Assembly: GCA_016178705.1 (NCBI GenBank)
Contig: JACOST010000014.1
Coordinates: 186,001-250,000 of the forward strand
Direction: 5' to 3'
DNA: 64,000 nt
Origin: Deltaproteobacteria bacterium
GTDB lineage: Bacteria > Desulfobacterota > Binatia > HRBIN30 > JACQVA1
The position numbers and the translations under genes were made by a program. Positions 16,363 to 25,432 of the stretch are shown here, piece after piece; within the stretch, counting starts at the first letter, position 1, and each line of letters starts with the position of its first letter. The notes under the pieces are model-generated. The model saw nothing but the letters and a program-made list of their open reading frames with translations. It did not search any database and was not told where the DNA came from.

Positions 16363-18918
16363 ATGACCGTTCACGCGGCGCTCCAACCACCGATCGATGC
16401 GCAATCGCTGTCGGGTCTGACGCAGGCCGAAGCCGCCCGCCGCTTGGAGGCCGATGGCTTCAACGAGATCCCGGCGCAAAATCGGCGCAGCGCGGTGGCG
16501 ATGGTGGCGGGCGTATTGCGCGAGCCGATGTTGCTCCTGCTGCTCGCGACTGGCGCCATCTATCTCGCGCTCGGCACGCTCGGCGAGGCGCTCATGCTGC
16601 TGGTCGGCGTATGCCTCGTCATCGCCATCGAACTCTACCAGGAGCACAAGACCGAGCGCGCGCTCGAAGCCTTGCGCGATCTGACCAGCCCGCGCGCACT
16701 CGTCATTCGCGATGCTCAGCCGCAGCGCATCCCGGGCCGCGAGGTGGTGCGGGGCGACCTCTTGATCCTGTCGGAGGGCGACCGCGTGCCGGCCGATGCG
16801 GCGCTGCTATCGGCGACCCACCTCTGGGTCGACGAATCTCTGCTGACAGGGGAGTCACTCCCAGTGCGCAAGTCGGCGCACACTGAGGCGGCAACGTTTG
16901 AACCTGGCGACGAACCGGACCTCGTCTACTCCGGCACGCTGGTCACACGTGGCCACGGCATCGCTCGGGCTGAGCAGACGGGCATGCAGACCGAGATCGG
17001 CAAAGTCGGCCGCCGCCTTCAGAGCCTCGAATCGGGTGACACCCTGTTGCGCGCGGAGATGAAGCGCATCGTTCGCATCTTCGCCGTGCTGGGGATCGGT
17101 TTGTGCGTGGTGGTGAGCCTGCTCTACGCACTGACCATCGGCGGTTGGCTGCGGGCCTCGCTGGTCGGCATCTCATTGGCGATCTCGATGACACCGGAAG
17201 AATTTCCCGTCGTGCTGGCGGTATTCTTCGCACTCGGCGCGTGGCGCATGTCGAAGCGCCGCGTGCTGACGCGGCGCGCGCAAGCCATCGAAGCGCTCGG
17301 CGCGGTGACCGTGCTGTGTGTCGACAAGACCGGCACGCTCACGCTCAATCAGATGTCGGTGACTCGTTTGGTCGCGGATGAAGAGGCCGTCGAACTCGTC
17401 GACGGCCGGCAACAGGTTCCCGAGCCGTTTCATGCGCTCGCCGAGTTCATGTTGCTGGCGAGTCAACGCGATCCGTTCGACCCCACCGAGTTGGCGCTCA
17501 AGCGCTTCGCCGGCGACGCCCTCGCCGACACCGAGCATCTGCACGGCGACTGGCAATTGGTGCGCGAGTATCCGCTCTCCAACGAGTTGCTCGCGCTCTC
17601 GCACGTGTGGCGTGCGCCCGACGCTACGGAGTACGTCATCGCGGCCAAGGGCGCCCCCGAAGCAATCGTCGACCTCTGCCACGTGAACGCGGCGCAGGCG
17701 GTCGCGATCGCACACAAGGTCACCGGTCTTGCCGAGGACGGCCTGCGCGTGCTCGGCGTCGCGCGCGCCTACTTCCGTCAGACGACCTTGCCCGAGCAAC
17801 AGCACGACTTTGACTTCGAGTTTCTCGGACTCGTCGGGTTGGCCGATCCGGTGCGCGCCACGGTGCCGCGCGCGATTCGCGAGTGCTACGACGCCGGCAT
17901 TCGCGTCGTCATGCTGACCGGCGACTACCCCGGCACGGCGCAGAACATCGCCCGCCAGATCGGGCTGGCGGAGTGGCAAACGGTGTTGACCGGCGCTGAG
18001 CTGCAGGCGCTCGACGAGGCGGAGCTGGCACGACGTATTCCGCACGTGAACGTGTTCGCGCGTATCGTGCCGGAACAGAAGCTGCGCCTCGTCAACGCGC
18101 TCAAGGCAACCGGTGCGGTCGTCGCGATGACCGGCGATGGAGTCAATGACGCGCCGGCGCTCAAGGCCGCGCACATCGGGATCGCGATGGGCGGGCACGG
18201 TACCGACGTCGCCCGCGAGGCTGCGGCCATTGTGTTGCTCGACGACGACTTCTCGTCCCTTGTCGAGTCGGTCCGAATGGGTCGGCGTATCTACGACAAC
18301 CTCAAGCGGGCGATGGCATACATCTTCGCGGTCCACATCCCGATCGCGGGCGCCGCCCTGGTGCCGCTGCTGCTCAAGTGGCCGTTAGTCTTGCTGCCGG
18401 TGCATCTCGTCTTTCTCGAACTGATCATCGACCCGGCGTGCTCGCTCGGCTTCGAGGCCGAGCAGGAAGAGGTCGACATCATGACCCGTCCGCCGCGCAA
18501 CCAGCATGAACTGATGTTCACCCGCAAAATGATCGGGCGCGGTTTGTTGCAAGGGCTCGGCATCCTGGTCACGGTGCTGCTGGTCTTTGGCTGGGCGTTG
18601 CGCCACGACCGGGGCGAGCGGGCGGCGCGCGCGCTGATGTTCGCCACGCTGATCGTCGCCAACCTCGGCTTGATTCTGATCAACCGGTCGTGGTCACGCA
18701 CGATCGTGCAGGTCGCGCAGTCACCGAATCGCGTGCTGTGGTGGGTCGGCGGCGCGGCGCTCGCGCTGATGATTCTGGTGCTCACCGTTCCGGGTTTGCG
18801 TGATCTATTTCAGTTCGCACCGCTGCGACTCGGCGACTGGGCGCTGTGCCTGGCCGCGGGGGTCGCCAGCGTGGCGTGGTTCGAAGTGGCCAAGCTATGG
18901 TCGCGGGCTACTGCGTGA
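16363..18918 (+). CDS. Cation-transporting P-type ATPase (P2-like)
   Basis: A protein of 851 aa with the complete P-type layout: N-terminal cation ATPase domain, TM1-2, actuator domain with LTGES, TM3-4, phosphorylation motif DKTGTLT (Asp321), nucleotide-binding region with KGAPE, hinge TGDGVNDAPALK, and six C-terminal TM segments. The TM4 ion-site motif is MTPEEFPVV rather than the PEGLP of Ca2+-ATPases, so the transported ion is uncertain. There is no heavy-metal CxxC N-terminal domain. It starts 12 bp after the membrane protein gene, apparently in the same operon. Confidence 0.9.
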   Translation: MTVHAALQPPIDAQSLSGLTQAEAARRLEADGFNEIPAQNRRSAVAMVAGVLREPMLLLLLATGAIYLALGTLGEALMLLVGVCLVIAIELYQEHKTERALEALRDLTSPRALVIRDAQPQRIPGREVVRGDLLILSEGDRVPADAALLSATHLWVDESLLTGESLPVRKSAHTEAATFEPGDEPDLVYSGTLVTRGHGIARAEQTGMQTEIGKVGRRLQSLESGDTLLRAEMKRIVRIFAVLGIGLCVVVSLLYALTIGGWLRASLVGISLAISMTPEEFPVVLAVFFALGAWRMSKRRVLTRRAQAIEALGAVTVLCVDKTGTLTLNQMSVTRLVADEEAVELVDGRQQVPEPFHALAEFMLLASQRDPFDPTELALKRFAGDALADTEHLHGDWQLVREYPLSNELLALSHVWRAPDATEYVIAAKGAPEAIVDLCHVNAAQAVAIAHKVTGLAEDGLRVLGVARAYFRQTTLPEQQHDFDFEFLGLVGLADPVRATVPRAIRECYDAGIRVVMLTGDYPGTAQNIARQIGLAEWQTVLTGAELQALDEAELARRIPHVNVFARIVPEQKLRLVNALKATGAVVAMTGDGVNDAPALKAAHIGIAMGGHGTDVAREAAAIVLLDDDFSSLVESVRMGRRIYDNLKRAMAYIFAVHIPIAGAALVPLLLKWPLVLLPVHLVFLELIIDPACSLGFEAEQEEVDIMTRPPRNQHELMFTRKMIGRGLLQGLGILVTVLLVFGWALRHDRGERAARALMFATLIVANLGLILINRSWSRTIVQVAQSPNRVLWWVGGAALALMILVLTVPGLRDLFQFAPLRLGDWALCLAAGVASVAWFEVAKLWSRATA

Positions 18919-18984
18919 GTGTCGCGCGGGATCGCGCCCGACTGGGACTGGCGGGCGGCGCGCGGGTTTGGGAGAATCCTCAGC

Positions 18985-20349
18985 ATGGCGATCCAGTCGT
19001 TCAACCCGGCAACCGGCGTCGTGTTCAAACGCTTCGCTCCGCACACGTCCGCGCAAATCGACGCGGCACTGGTCTCCGCGCAACGCAGCTTCCGGCAGTG
19101 GCGCGACGTTCCAATCGCGGAGCGCGGCCGGCTGATGCAGCGGGTGGCGGCGATCTTGCGCAGCGATGCGTCCCGTTTTGCGCGGTTGATCACGCTCGAA
19201 ATGGGCAAGCCCATCACGCAAGCAACTGCGGAGGTCGAGAAGTGCGCTTGGGCCTGCGAATACTTCGCGAGTGAAGCGCCGCGGCTACTTGCCGACGAGC
19301 CGATCGTGACCGACGCCGCGCGCAGCATCGTCGAGTTCGATCCACTCGGCGTAGTGCTGGCGGTCATGCCGTGGAATTTCCCCTTCTGGCAAGTATTCCG
19401 CTTCGCGGCGCCGGCGCTGATGGCCGGCAACGTCGGCGTACTCAAACACGCGTCGAACGTGCCGCAGTGTGCGCTCGCCATCGCGGCGGTGTTCCGTCGC
19501 GCCGGCTTGCCGAAGGGTACGTTCCAGACGCTGTTGATCGAGTCCCGCCGCGTCGCCCGGGTCATTGCCGACCTGCGCATCGCCGCCGTGACACTCACCG
19601 GCAGTGAAGCGGCGGGTGTTGAGGTGGCCACGGCGGCGGGCACGCATCTCAAGAAGGTGGTGCTGGAACTGGGCGGATCGGATCCGTTCATCGTGCTGCG
19701 CGACGCCGACCTCGATCGCTGCTGCGCCAGCGCCGTACAGGCGCGCACGATCAACTCGGGTCAGAGCTGCATCGCGGCCAAACGTTTCATCGTCGAGCGT
19801 GCCGTTGCCGGAGAGTTCACCGATCGGTTCACCGCGGCGATGGCGGCGCTGCGTGTCGGCGATCCGCTGGATGAAACGACGCAAGTCGGCCCGCTGGCGC
19901 GTCCCGACCTAGTCGACGAGGTAGACCGGCAGGTCCGTCAGTCGCTGCGCCGCGGCGCCACGCTATTGACTGGCGGCACACGCCTCAGCCGCACCGGCTG
20001 CTTCTATCCGCCGACGGTGTTGGCACGCGTCCGTAAAGGAAAGCCGGCTTACGATGAGGAAGTGTTCGGCCCGGTGGCGAGCGTAATTGTTGCGCGCGAC
20101 GCGGACGATGCCGTGCGCCTCGCTAACGATACTCGCTTCGGGTTGGGCGCCAGTCTGTGGACTCGCGATGTCGAGCGCGCGCAGCGACTTGCGCGGCGAC
20201 TGGAGGCTGGCCTCGTGTGCATCAACGAGATGGTGAAGTCCGACCCGCGCCTGCCCTTCGGCGGCGTGAAGAAGTCGGGCTATGGGCGCGAGCTGGGCGC
20301 GTATGGGATCAAGGAGTTCACCAACATCAAGACGGTGGTCAGTGCGTAG
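18985..20349 (+). CDS. NAD(P)-dependent succinate-semialdehyde dehydrogenase-like aldehyde dehydrogenase
   Basis: A protein of 454 aa, the length of the Sad/YneI branch. It begins IQSFNPATG, typical of that branch. Catalytic residues: Asn in MPWNFPFWQ, Glu228 in LELGGSDP, and nucleophile Cys262 in NSGQSCIAAKR; the C-terminal PFGGVKKSGYGRE is conserved. It oxidises an aldehyde such as succinate semialdehyde to the acid. It follows the P-type ATPase by 66 bp and converges on the cytochrome gene. Exact substrate inferred from subfamily only. Confidence 0.88.
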   Translation: MAIQSFNPATGVVFKRFAPHTSAQIDAALVSAQRSFRQWRDVPIAERGRLMQRVAAILRSDASRFARLITLEMGKPITQATAEVEKCAWACEYFASEAPRLLADEPIVTDAARSIVEFDPLGVVLAVMPWNFPFWQVFRFAAPALMAGNVGVLKHASNVPQCALAIAAVFRRAGLPKGTFQTLLIESRRVARVIADLRIAAVTLTGSEAAGVEVATAAGTHLKKVVLELGGSDPFIVLRDADLDRCCASAVQARTINSGQSCIAAKRFIVERAVAGEFTDRFTAAMAALRVGDPLDETTQVGPLARPDLVDEVDRQVRQSLRRGATLLTGGTRLSRTGCFYPPTVLARVRKGKPAYDEEVFGPVASVIVARDADDAVRLANDTRFGLGASLWTRDVERAQRLARRLEAGLVCINEMVKSDPRLPFGGVKKSGYGRELGAYGIKEFTNIKTVVSA

Positions 20350-20369
20350 CGTCTTGTCCCAGGATCAAG

Positions 20370-22874
20370 CTAGGGACACGCAGTTAAGGCGATGTTCACC
20401 GCCGCAATGATTTCCTCTACGGTGATCTCTCCGTCTCTGCCCGCGTCACCTTCGGGACAGGTCGAAAGCGGAGTGAGGCCGAGGGCAATATTGACCATAG
20501 TGATGAGTTCCTCGACTGTTACTTCAGCGTCTCCGTTGCAGTTGCCGACACAAGGGACGGGAGTTTGTGTGAGTGTTGCTGTGATGGTGGCTGTGAGAGA
20601 TTGAGTTGGCGTCGGCGACTCAGTCGGAGTACTCGTACCGGTGAGGGTCGCCGTCGCCGTCGCGGTGGAACTTGCGGTCGGTGTTGCAGTCGGCGTTGGC
20701 GTCTGTGTCGGCGTTGGTGTCGCTGTTGGCAGAGCCGTTGGTGCGGCATGTATACCGGTGGCCGCCGCGGCCAAGCGCGCCTTGGTGAAATACGGTGCAC
20801 CGTTCGCCGTGGGGTTTCCCTTTACGGTGACCGCTGCGCCGGAAACCGTCGTGACCGCCGGGTAGGTCAGATATACCGTCGTCCCCGATACCTTGGCGAT
20901 GATGGTCTTGAAGTCGGCTCCCGCCACGCCGGCTCCGGCGATCTCAACCTCTTTGCCGGAAGCGAAGCCGGTGGCATCTGCAACCGTGAGGGGATTGATG
21001 GTCGCCCCGTCGGTGGATCCCGCCGTGATGGATCCGGTGGTCGTGACGTCATCGCGCGACACTCCGCCGCCGTGGCACTGCCCGCAGGCGTTGTCGAGGT
21101 CGATCCAGACAGCATCAGCATAGGTGTCGTCAGGAGCGGTGTTGGAGAGGTTTACATTCTTGGCGGACGCCGCCGCACTCGCACCGTTCACAGGGTAGGC
21201 GTATGTGTAGTCGCCATAGATGGAGTAGGACGGGTCGGTGTTTATCCTCCACACGTGCCTGATGCCAGGAGGCTGATGGCAGGTGGAGCAGGCGCTCGAC
21301 GGATCGGTGGCAGCATCCTGCAACGGCGTGCCCGGTCCGGCCACGTGATTGATGTGCGAAGGGTCGACCTGCGGACTGATGGTAGCGGTTGAACTGGAAT
21401 GGCAATCCGTGCACGCCACTTTCACGCTCTTGCTCATGCCCGCTACGTTCTCGTTCAGAGGCTCGTGAGCGTCGTGGCAGGTAACGCAGGAACCAGCCGC
21501 GCGGTCAGAAATTCCCTTCAAGTCGATCTTCGCGGCCTGCGCGAATTTGCTGGCGTACAACGAGTTCGTCACACCATTTAGATTCATCGTGCCCGGGCTG
21601 CACTCGGTCGGCGCGCCGGGGGCGTATGGCGTGATGCTGCCGCCATACCCATTGATGGCGTACGGTGGGCAACCCAATTGGCCCCATGTCCCTGAGAACT
21701 TCGCGTGCGGGCTGTTGAGGAACTCGGGTCCGTCGGGATGATGCGCGAACCCGTCAGGCTGCTGTTGCTTGTTGGTAAACGGTGTCGCCGCGTTGGTATT
21801 GGCCGCGTAGCCGTTCTGATTTGCGTTTGCCCTCGGGGCCGTGTCGCTTTCCATTCGGTGGCACGTCATGCAAGCGGCAATGATGTCGCCGCCAGTCGTC
21901 GAGGCTGTCGGCCACGTCGAATGGTGACCGTCTGCCGCAACGTGGCACCGCGAGCACTGAATGCCCCACTGGTCCCAGGACGAAACGTCGGTGGCGGAGT
22001 CTCCCGCTGTGGAGGGTCTGAGAAGTAAGGTGCCGCTGCCGACTGCCGTCAGGGTTTTGAAGTCCACGGTCGGGAAATCACTCTGAGGGTGTTTGGTGCT
22101 GATGTCGTCCGCCGTGTGATTGGCCGTCCACCCGGTCGTATGGCAACGACCACACTTATAGGGTTGGCTGCCGCGCTCGATCATCGGCGGACCGCCTTCA
22201 AGACCCGCGCCGCCGTAGATCCAGTAGAGCGGTTGGGTGGTCGACGCGATCCATACGTAGCCGGTCGCACCGGTGGACGGCTTCTTTGCGGCTTCGCAAA
22301 TGGCTTGGGTCGGATAGTTCAAAGGATAGCCGGCGTTGCCATTCCCCATTACCGGAGACTCGCAATCTGGGCATGCGGCCAGGTCTGGAAGATCATCTGA
22401 GCCGACCGCTCCGCTTGGGTCCTTGGCGCAGTAGCCCGTCGTTACCGAGCTGGGAGCAGCGCCGATGCCGGTCGTCCAGTCGACGGGCATCGTGGGGTAA
22501 AGTTCCTGTATCCAGAGTGAGAGAAAGGATCCATCGGTGCCGACTGAAGCTTGGGTCGAATCCCCTAAATACGGATGGGTGGTGTCAACGCCGGGCATTG
22601 TCCATTTGGCCCCGTCGGCCGGCCTCGACATGTTTTTGTGTCCGCCCAAGAGATAGCTCGACGTGTCGGAAGCGATGCCGCCAGGTTTGTGGCAAAAGAG
22701 GCAGTTGTCATAGCCCGAGCCGAGGCTCGTCGGCAGATCCCAGCCGCCGGTGGTCGCATTGTGAGTGGCCCCGTCAGTGTTGAACACTGCTGCCGCAGCG
22801 GTGACTGAGTAGATCAGCGGCAGCGCCAGCGTCAGAAACAGTCGTGCGAACCGCGTTCCGATGTTTGACTTCAT
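20370..22874 (-). CDS. Octaheme c-type cytochrome with Thr/Pro linker and dockerin-like EF-hand tail
   Basis: A protein of 834 aa. It has a signal peptide (basic start, hydrophobic core, AAAA before the mature part). Eight CxxCH heme sites are readable: CLFCH, CGRCH, CSRCH, CMTCH, CVTCH, CTDCH, CSTCH, CGQCH. A region near 650-735 with GSTDGATINPLTVADATGF looks like a beta-domain. A Thr/Pro/Ser linker then leads to two calcium-loop repeats (CNGDAEVTVEELITMVNIAL; GRDGEITVEEIIAAVNIAL) with paired cysteines. Secreted or periplasmic electron-transfer role inferred. Start ATG 22874 chosen because the signal peptide begins there. Confidence 0.85.
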   Translation of the reverse strand: MKSNIGTRFARLFLTLALPLIYSVTAAAAVFNTDGATHNATTGGWDLPTSLGSGYDNCLFCHKPGGIASDTSSYLLGGHKNMSRPADGAKWTMPGVDTTHPYLGDSTQASVGTDGSFLSLWIQELYPTMPVDWTTGIGAAPSSVTTGYCAKDPSGAVGSDDLPDLAACPDCESPVMGNGNAGYPLNYPTQAICEAAKKPSTGATGYVWIASTTQPLYWIYGGAGLEGGPPMIERGSQPYKCGRCHTTGWTANHTADDISTKHPQSDFPTVDFKTLTAVGSGTLLLRPSTAGDSATDVSSWDQWGIQCSRCHVAADGHHSTWPTASTTGGDIIAACMTCHRMESDTAPRANANQNGYAANTNAATPFTNKQQQPDGFAHHPDGPEFLNSPHAKFSGTWGQLGCPPYAINGYGGSITPYAPGAPTECSPGTMNLNGVTNSLYASKFAQAAKIDLKGISDRAAGSCVTCHDAHEPLNENVAGMSKSVKVACTDCHSSSTATISPQVDPSHINHVAGPGTPLQDAATDPSSACSTCHQPPGIRHVWRINTDPSYSIYGDYTYAYPVNGASAAASAKNVNLSNTAPDDTYADAVWIDLDNACGQCHGGGVSRDDVTTTGSITAGSTDGATINPLTVADATGFASGKEVEIAGAGVAGADFKTIIAKVSGTTVYLTYPAVTTVSGAAVTVKGNPTANGAPYFTKARLAAAATGIHAAPTALPTATPTPTQTPTPTATPTASSTATATATLTGTSTPTESPTPTQSLTATITATLTQTPVPCVGNCNGDAEVTVEELITMVNIALGLTPLSTCPEGDAGRDGEITVEEIIAAVNIALTACP

Positions 22875-23061
22875 GCCGCTTGCGCCTTTCACCGCTTGGA
22901 GCACCCCGCCCGCTGTCATTCGAAGACGGTGCTCATGCATCGATGCCAACCTGCGGAAAGCTCGGGAGCAATGTGGATGCCGCATTCGGAGCAGTAGGAT
23001 TGACGGCCGCACGGCGTGAAGCGCGGCGGAACGTTCCACATTTTGCCAGTGCGAAATGCGA

Positions 23062-23085
23062 AACTTTCCTTGCCGTGGGAAAGTT
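23062..23085. promoter_or_regulatory. Perfect 8-bp inverted repeat between cytochrome and sensor kinase
   Basis: AACTTTCC and GGAAAGTT are separated by 8 nt, centred ~67 bp upstream of the kinase start and ~200 bp upstream of the divergent cytochrome start. The dyad, its AT content in a GC-rich gap and its position make it a candidate operator. It lacks the Fnr/FixK half-site TTGAT. Nothing else was recognised in 22875-23151. Confidence 0.4.
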
Positions 23086-23151
23086 GCCTCGTCGCAGGGT
23101 GCCCCGGGCTTCCCGTGCAAAGCCCCCCGGCGCCGTGCTAGCTGAGCATCT

Positions 23152-24696
23152 ATGCCGGACACGAAGGCCACGTCGGCCACCGCTCGTCTACGTCAGCAAA
23201 TCGTCGAGCGCGAACGGGCGGAGAACGCGTTGCGCGAAAGCGAAGCGCGCGCCCGGGCGATCTTGGATACCACCGTCGACGGCATCGTGACCATCGACGA
23301 ACTCGGGTTGGTCGAATCCTTCAATCCCGCGGCCGAACGGCTGTTCGGCTACGCCGCCGCCGAGGTGATCGGGCGCAACATCAAGCTGCTCATGCCGGCG
23401 CCGTACGACGACGAGCACGACGACTACCTGACCGCGTATCGTCGAACCGGGTCGAGGAAGATCATCGGCATCGGCCGCGAGGTGATGGGATTGCGCAAGG
23501 ACGGCACGATCTTTCCCATGGATCTCGCCGTCAGCGAAACGCAACTGAGCAGCCGGCGGATCTTCACCGGAACCGTTCGCGACATCAGCGCACGCAAGGA
23601 GGCCGAGAAGCAGCTACGTGAGCTGGCCGCCATCGTCGAGTCGTCGGACGATGCCATCATCAGTAAGACATCCAACGGCACCATCGTCAGTTGGAACGCC
23701 GGCGCCGAGAAAATGTACGGCTACTCCGCCGACGAAGTGCGCGGCCGTTCGATCGCGATCATCGTGCCCCCCGAACGCCAGGACGAAATGCCACGGTTCC
23801 TCGACCGTATCCGCCGCGGCGAAGTCATCGATCACTATGAGACTGTTCGCGTGCGCAAGGGCGGCAAGACGATTGCCGTGTCGGTGACCATCTCGCCGAT
23901 CAAGGACGCGCACGGCACGGTGATCGGGGCCTCGGCCATCGCGCGCGACATCAGCGAGCGCAAGCGCAGCGAGGCGATGATGCAGGAACTGCAGAAGCAG
24001 GCGCGGCAACGCGATCGGCTGGCGGACATTGGGGCCATTACCGCCCAGATCGTCCACGATCTCGGCAATCCGCTGGCGGGCGTGTCGATGCAAGCGCAGC
24101 TCATCCTGCGTCGCGCCCAACGGGACGGACAGCAGCCGCTCAGTTCGATCCTGAAACCAGCCGAGCGTATCGTCGCCGAGGTCCATCGGCTCGACGGACT
24201 GGTCAAAGAGTTCATGGAGTTTTCGCGCGAGCAGCGCCTCGATCTGAAACCCGTCAACTTGCCGCGCTTCCTTGCCGCGGTGATCGAAATGTGGCAGCCC
24301 CTGGCCTCCGCCCGCGCGATCGCCATCACCCTCGATGTGCCCGCTGCCGTACCCTCGATCACGGCAGACGAAGAGAAGCTCCACCGCGTGTTCGAGAACT
24401 TGGTGAAGAACGCCATTGAGGCCATCGATCACGGGCCCGGCCGTATCCGGATCGTCGTCACTCCGCTCGACGCCGACCGGGTGCGCATTTCGGTCGCCGA
24501 CACCGGGCCTGGCATTCCCGAAACGGTGGAAGCGTTTCGCCTATTTGAGACGACCAAGCCACAGGGCAGCGGCCTCGGGCTGCCGATTGTAAGGCAAATT
24601 GTCATCGCGCACGGTGGGGGCATTGGATTTGCTCCCGCAGAACCGCAGGGAACGGTTTTTCATGTCGAGCTGCGGATCCGAGGACCCTTCACATAG
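23152..24696 (+). CDS. PAS-PAS sensor histidine kinase, FixL-like
   Basis: A protein of 514 aa. Soluble: no TM segment. The order is an N-terminal coiled coil (10-35), PAS-1 (~36-155), PAS-2 (~160-275), dimerisation/phospho-acceptor helix with His in IVHDLGNPLAG, and a HATPase with NAIEA, DTGPGIP and GSGLGL. PAS-1 contains HDDY (His89) and IIGIGRE (Arg109), spaced 20 residues as the heme-ligand His and O2-sensing Arg of FixL. It is followed 8 bp later by a receiver protein that is probably its phosphorylation partner. It diverges from the octaheme cytochrome, whose expression it might sense or control. Confidence 0.88.
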   Translation: MPDTKATSATARLRQQIVERERAENALRESEARARAILDTTVDGIVTIDELGLVESFNPAAERLFGYAAAEVIGRNIKLLMPAPYDDEHDDYLTAYRRTGSRKIIGIGREVMGLRKDGTIFPMDLAVSETQLSSRRIFTGTVRDISARKEAEKQLRELAAIVESSDDAIISKTSNGTIVSWNAGAEKMYGYSADEVRGRSIAIIVPPERQDEMPRFLDRIRRGEVIDHYETVRVRKGGKTIAVSVTISPIKDAHGTVIGASAIARDISERKRSEAMMQELQKQARQRDRLADIGAITAQIVHDLGNPLAGVSMQAQLILRRAQRDGQQPLSSILKPAERIVAEVHRLDGLVKEFMEFSREQRLDLKPVNLPRFLAAVIEMWQPLASARAIAITLDVPAAVPSITADEEKLHRVFENLVKNAIEAIDHGPGRIRIVVTPLDADRVRISVADTGPGIPETVEAFRLFETTKPQGSGLGLPIVRQIVIAHGGGIGFAPAEPQGTVFHVELRIRGPFT

Positions 24697-24703
24697 ACCC
24701 ACA

Positions 24704-25069
24704 ATGGTTCTGCTCATGGACGACGACGAGGGGTTCCGCGGTGCGCTGGCCGAGAACCTGCGCGACGACGGCTACCATGTAGTAGAGTTCAGTGGCGTCC
24801 ACGAACTGCCGCCGCTGCCAACGCTCGGAGAAATCCGCGCGGTGGTGACCGACTACGACATGCCCGGGACTGATGGACTGACGTTCGCGGAGACCTTTCA
24901 CGCGCAGTACCCCGCGATCCCCATCATCATGGTGACCGGCTATCCCACTCCGAACCTCCAAGCGCGCATCGAAGCGCGGGGCTTCGTATCGCTCCTGCGC
25001 AAGCCGCTCGACTACGGCGAGCTGCAGACCCTGCTCGGTCAGCTTGTTGCCCCACCCGCTTGTAGTTAA
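24704..25069 (+). CDS. Single-domain response regulator (receiver)
   Basis: A protein of 121 aa, consisting only of a CheY-like receiver domain. The acidic pocket (MDDDEGF), phospho-acceptor Asp in VVTDYDMPG, the switch Thr in MVTGY and the Lys in LRKPLDY are all present. No output domain, so it acts by protein interaction or in a phosphorelay. The start at 24704 follows the kinase stop by 8 bp; an in-frame ATG at 24662 inside the kinase gene is an alternative. Probably the cognate partner of the FixL-like kinase. Confidence 0.85.
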   Translation: MVLLMDDDEGFRGALAENLRDDGYHVVEFSGVHELPPLPTLGEIRAVVTDYDMPGTDGLTFAETFHAQYPAIPIIMVTGYPTPNLQARIEARGFVSLLRKPLDYGELQTLLGQLVAPPACS

Positions 25070-25179
25070 CCCAGAGGTGACAGAACATGGGTGGTGGGGT
25101 CGCAGTTTGCCCGCACCAGTTGCGCGGTCGGGGAGGGTTCCAACGTGCCATTCTTACCGTCATTGAGAAATGAGGTTTT

Positions 25180-25251
25180 GGGAGGGCGAGGCTCCCGCCG
25201 AGCCGCCGCACCATCACCGCGCCAGCGGCTCGCCGGAAGGCTCGCCCTCCC
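25180..25251. repeat. 72-bp inverted-repeat element in the 25070-25432 gap
   Basis: The ends are perfect 11-bp inverted repeats GGGAGGGCGAG/CTCGCCCTCCC, with a nested inner pair around CCGAGCCGC/GCGGCTCGCC. Non-coding, cruciform-capable, REP/MITE-like. The remaining ~290 bp of this 363-bp gap contain no recognisable gene or promoter. Confidence 0.6.
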
Positions 25252-25432
25252 AGATTCGCCCACCGATCTATTGTCACATCAGGGTTCGCTGTTCGACACG
25301 AGCGCACTTCTCACAACTTGGAAGGACGCGGCGATCGAATCCTCGTAGCGGTCGTCCACCGCACCGCACGCCGCTGGCAGGGCATTTGCGACAGTGCAGG
25401 CGAGAGCGCACGCGCCACGACGGGAGGACACG

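Noticed and set aside
20400-20700. Cellulosome scaffold linked to the dockerin-like tail
   Set aside because: No cohesin-like domain was seen anywhere in the window; the tail alone cannot prove a cohesin partner.
25070-25432. Riboswitch or leader peptide ahead of the CBS gene
   Set aside because: Only the REP-like inverted repeat is visible; no known riboswitch core or short frame with a ribosome site.
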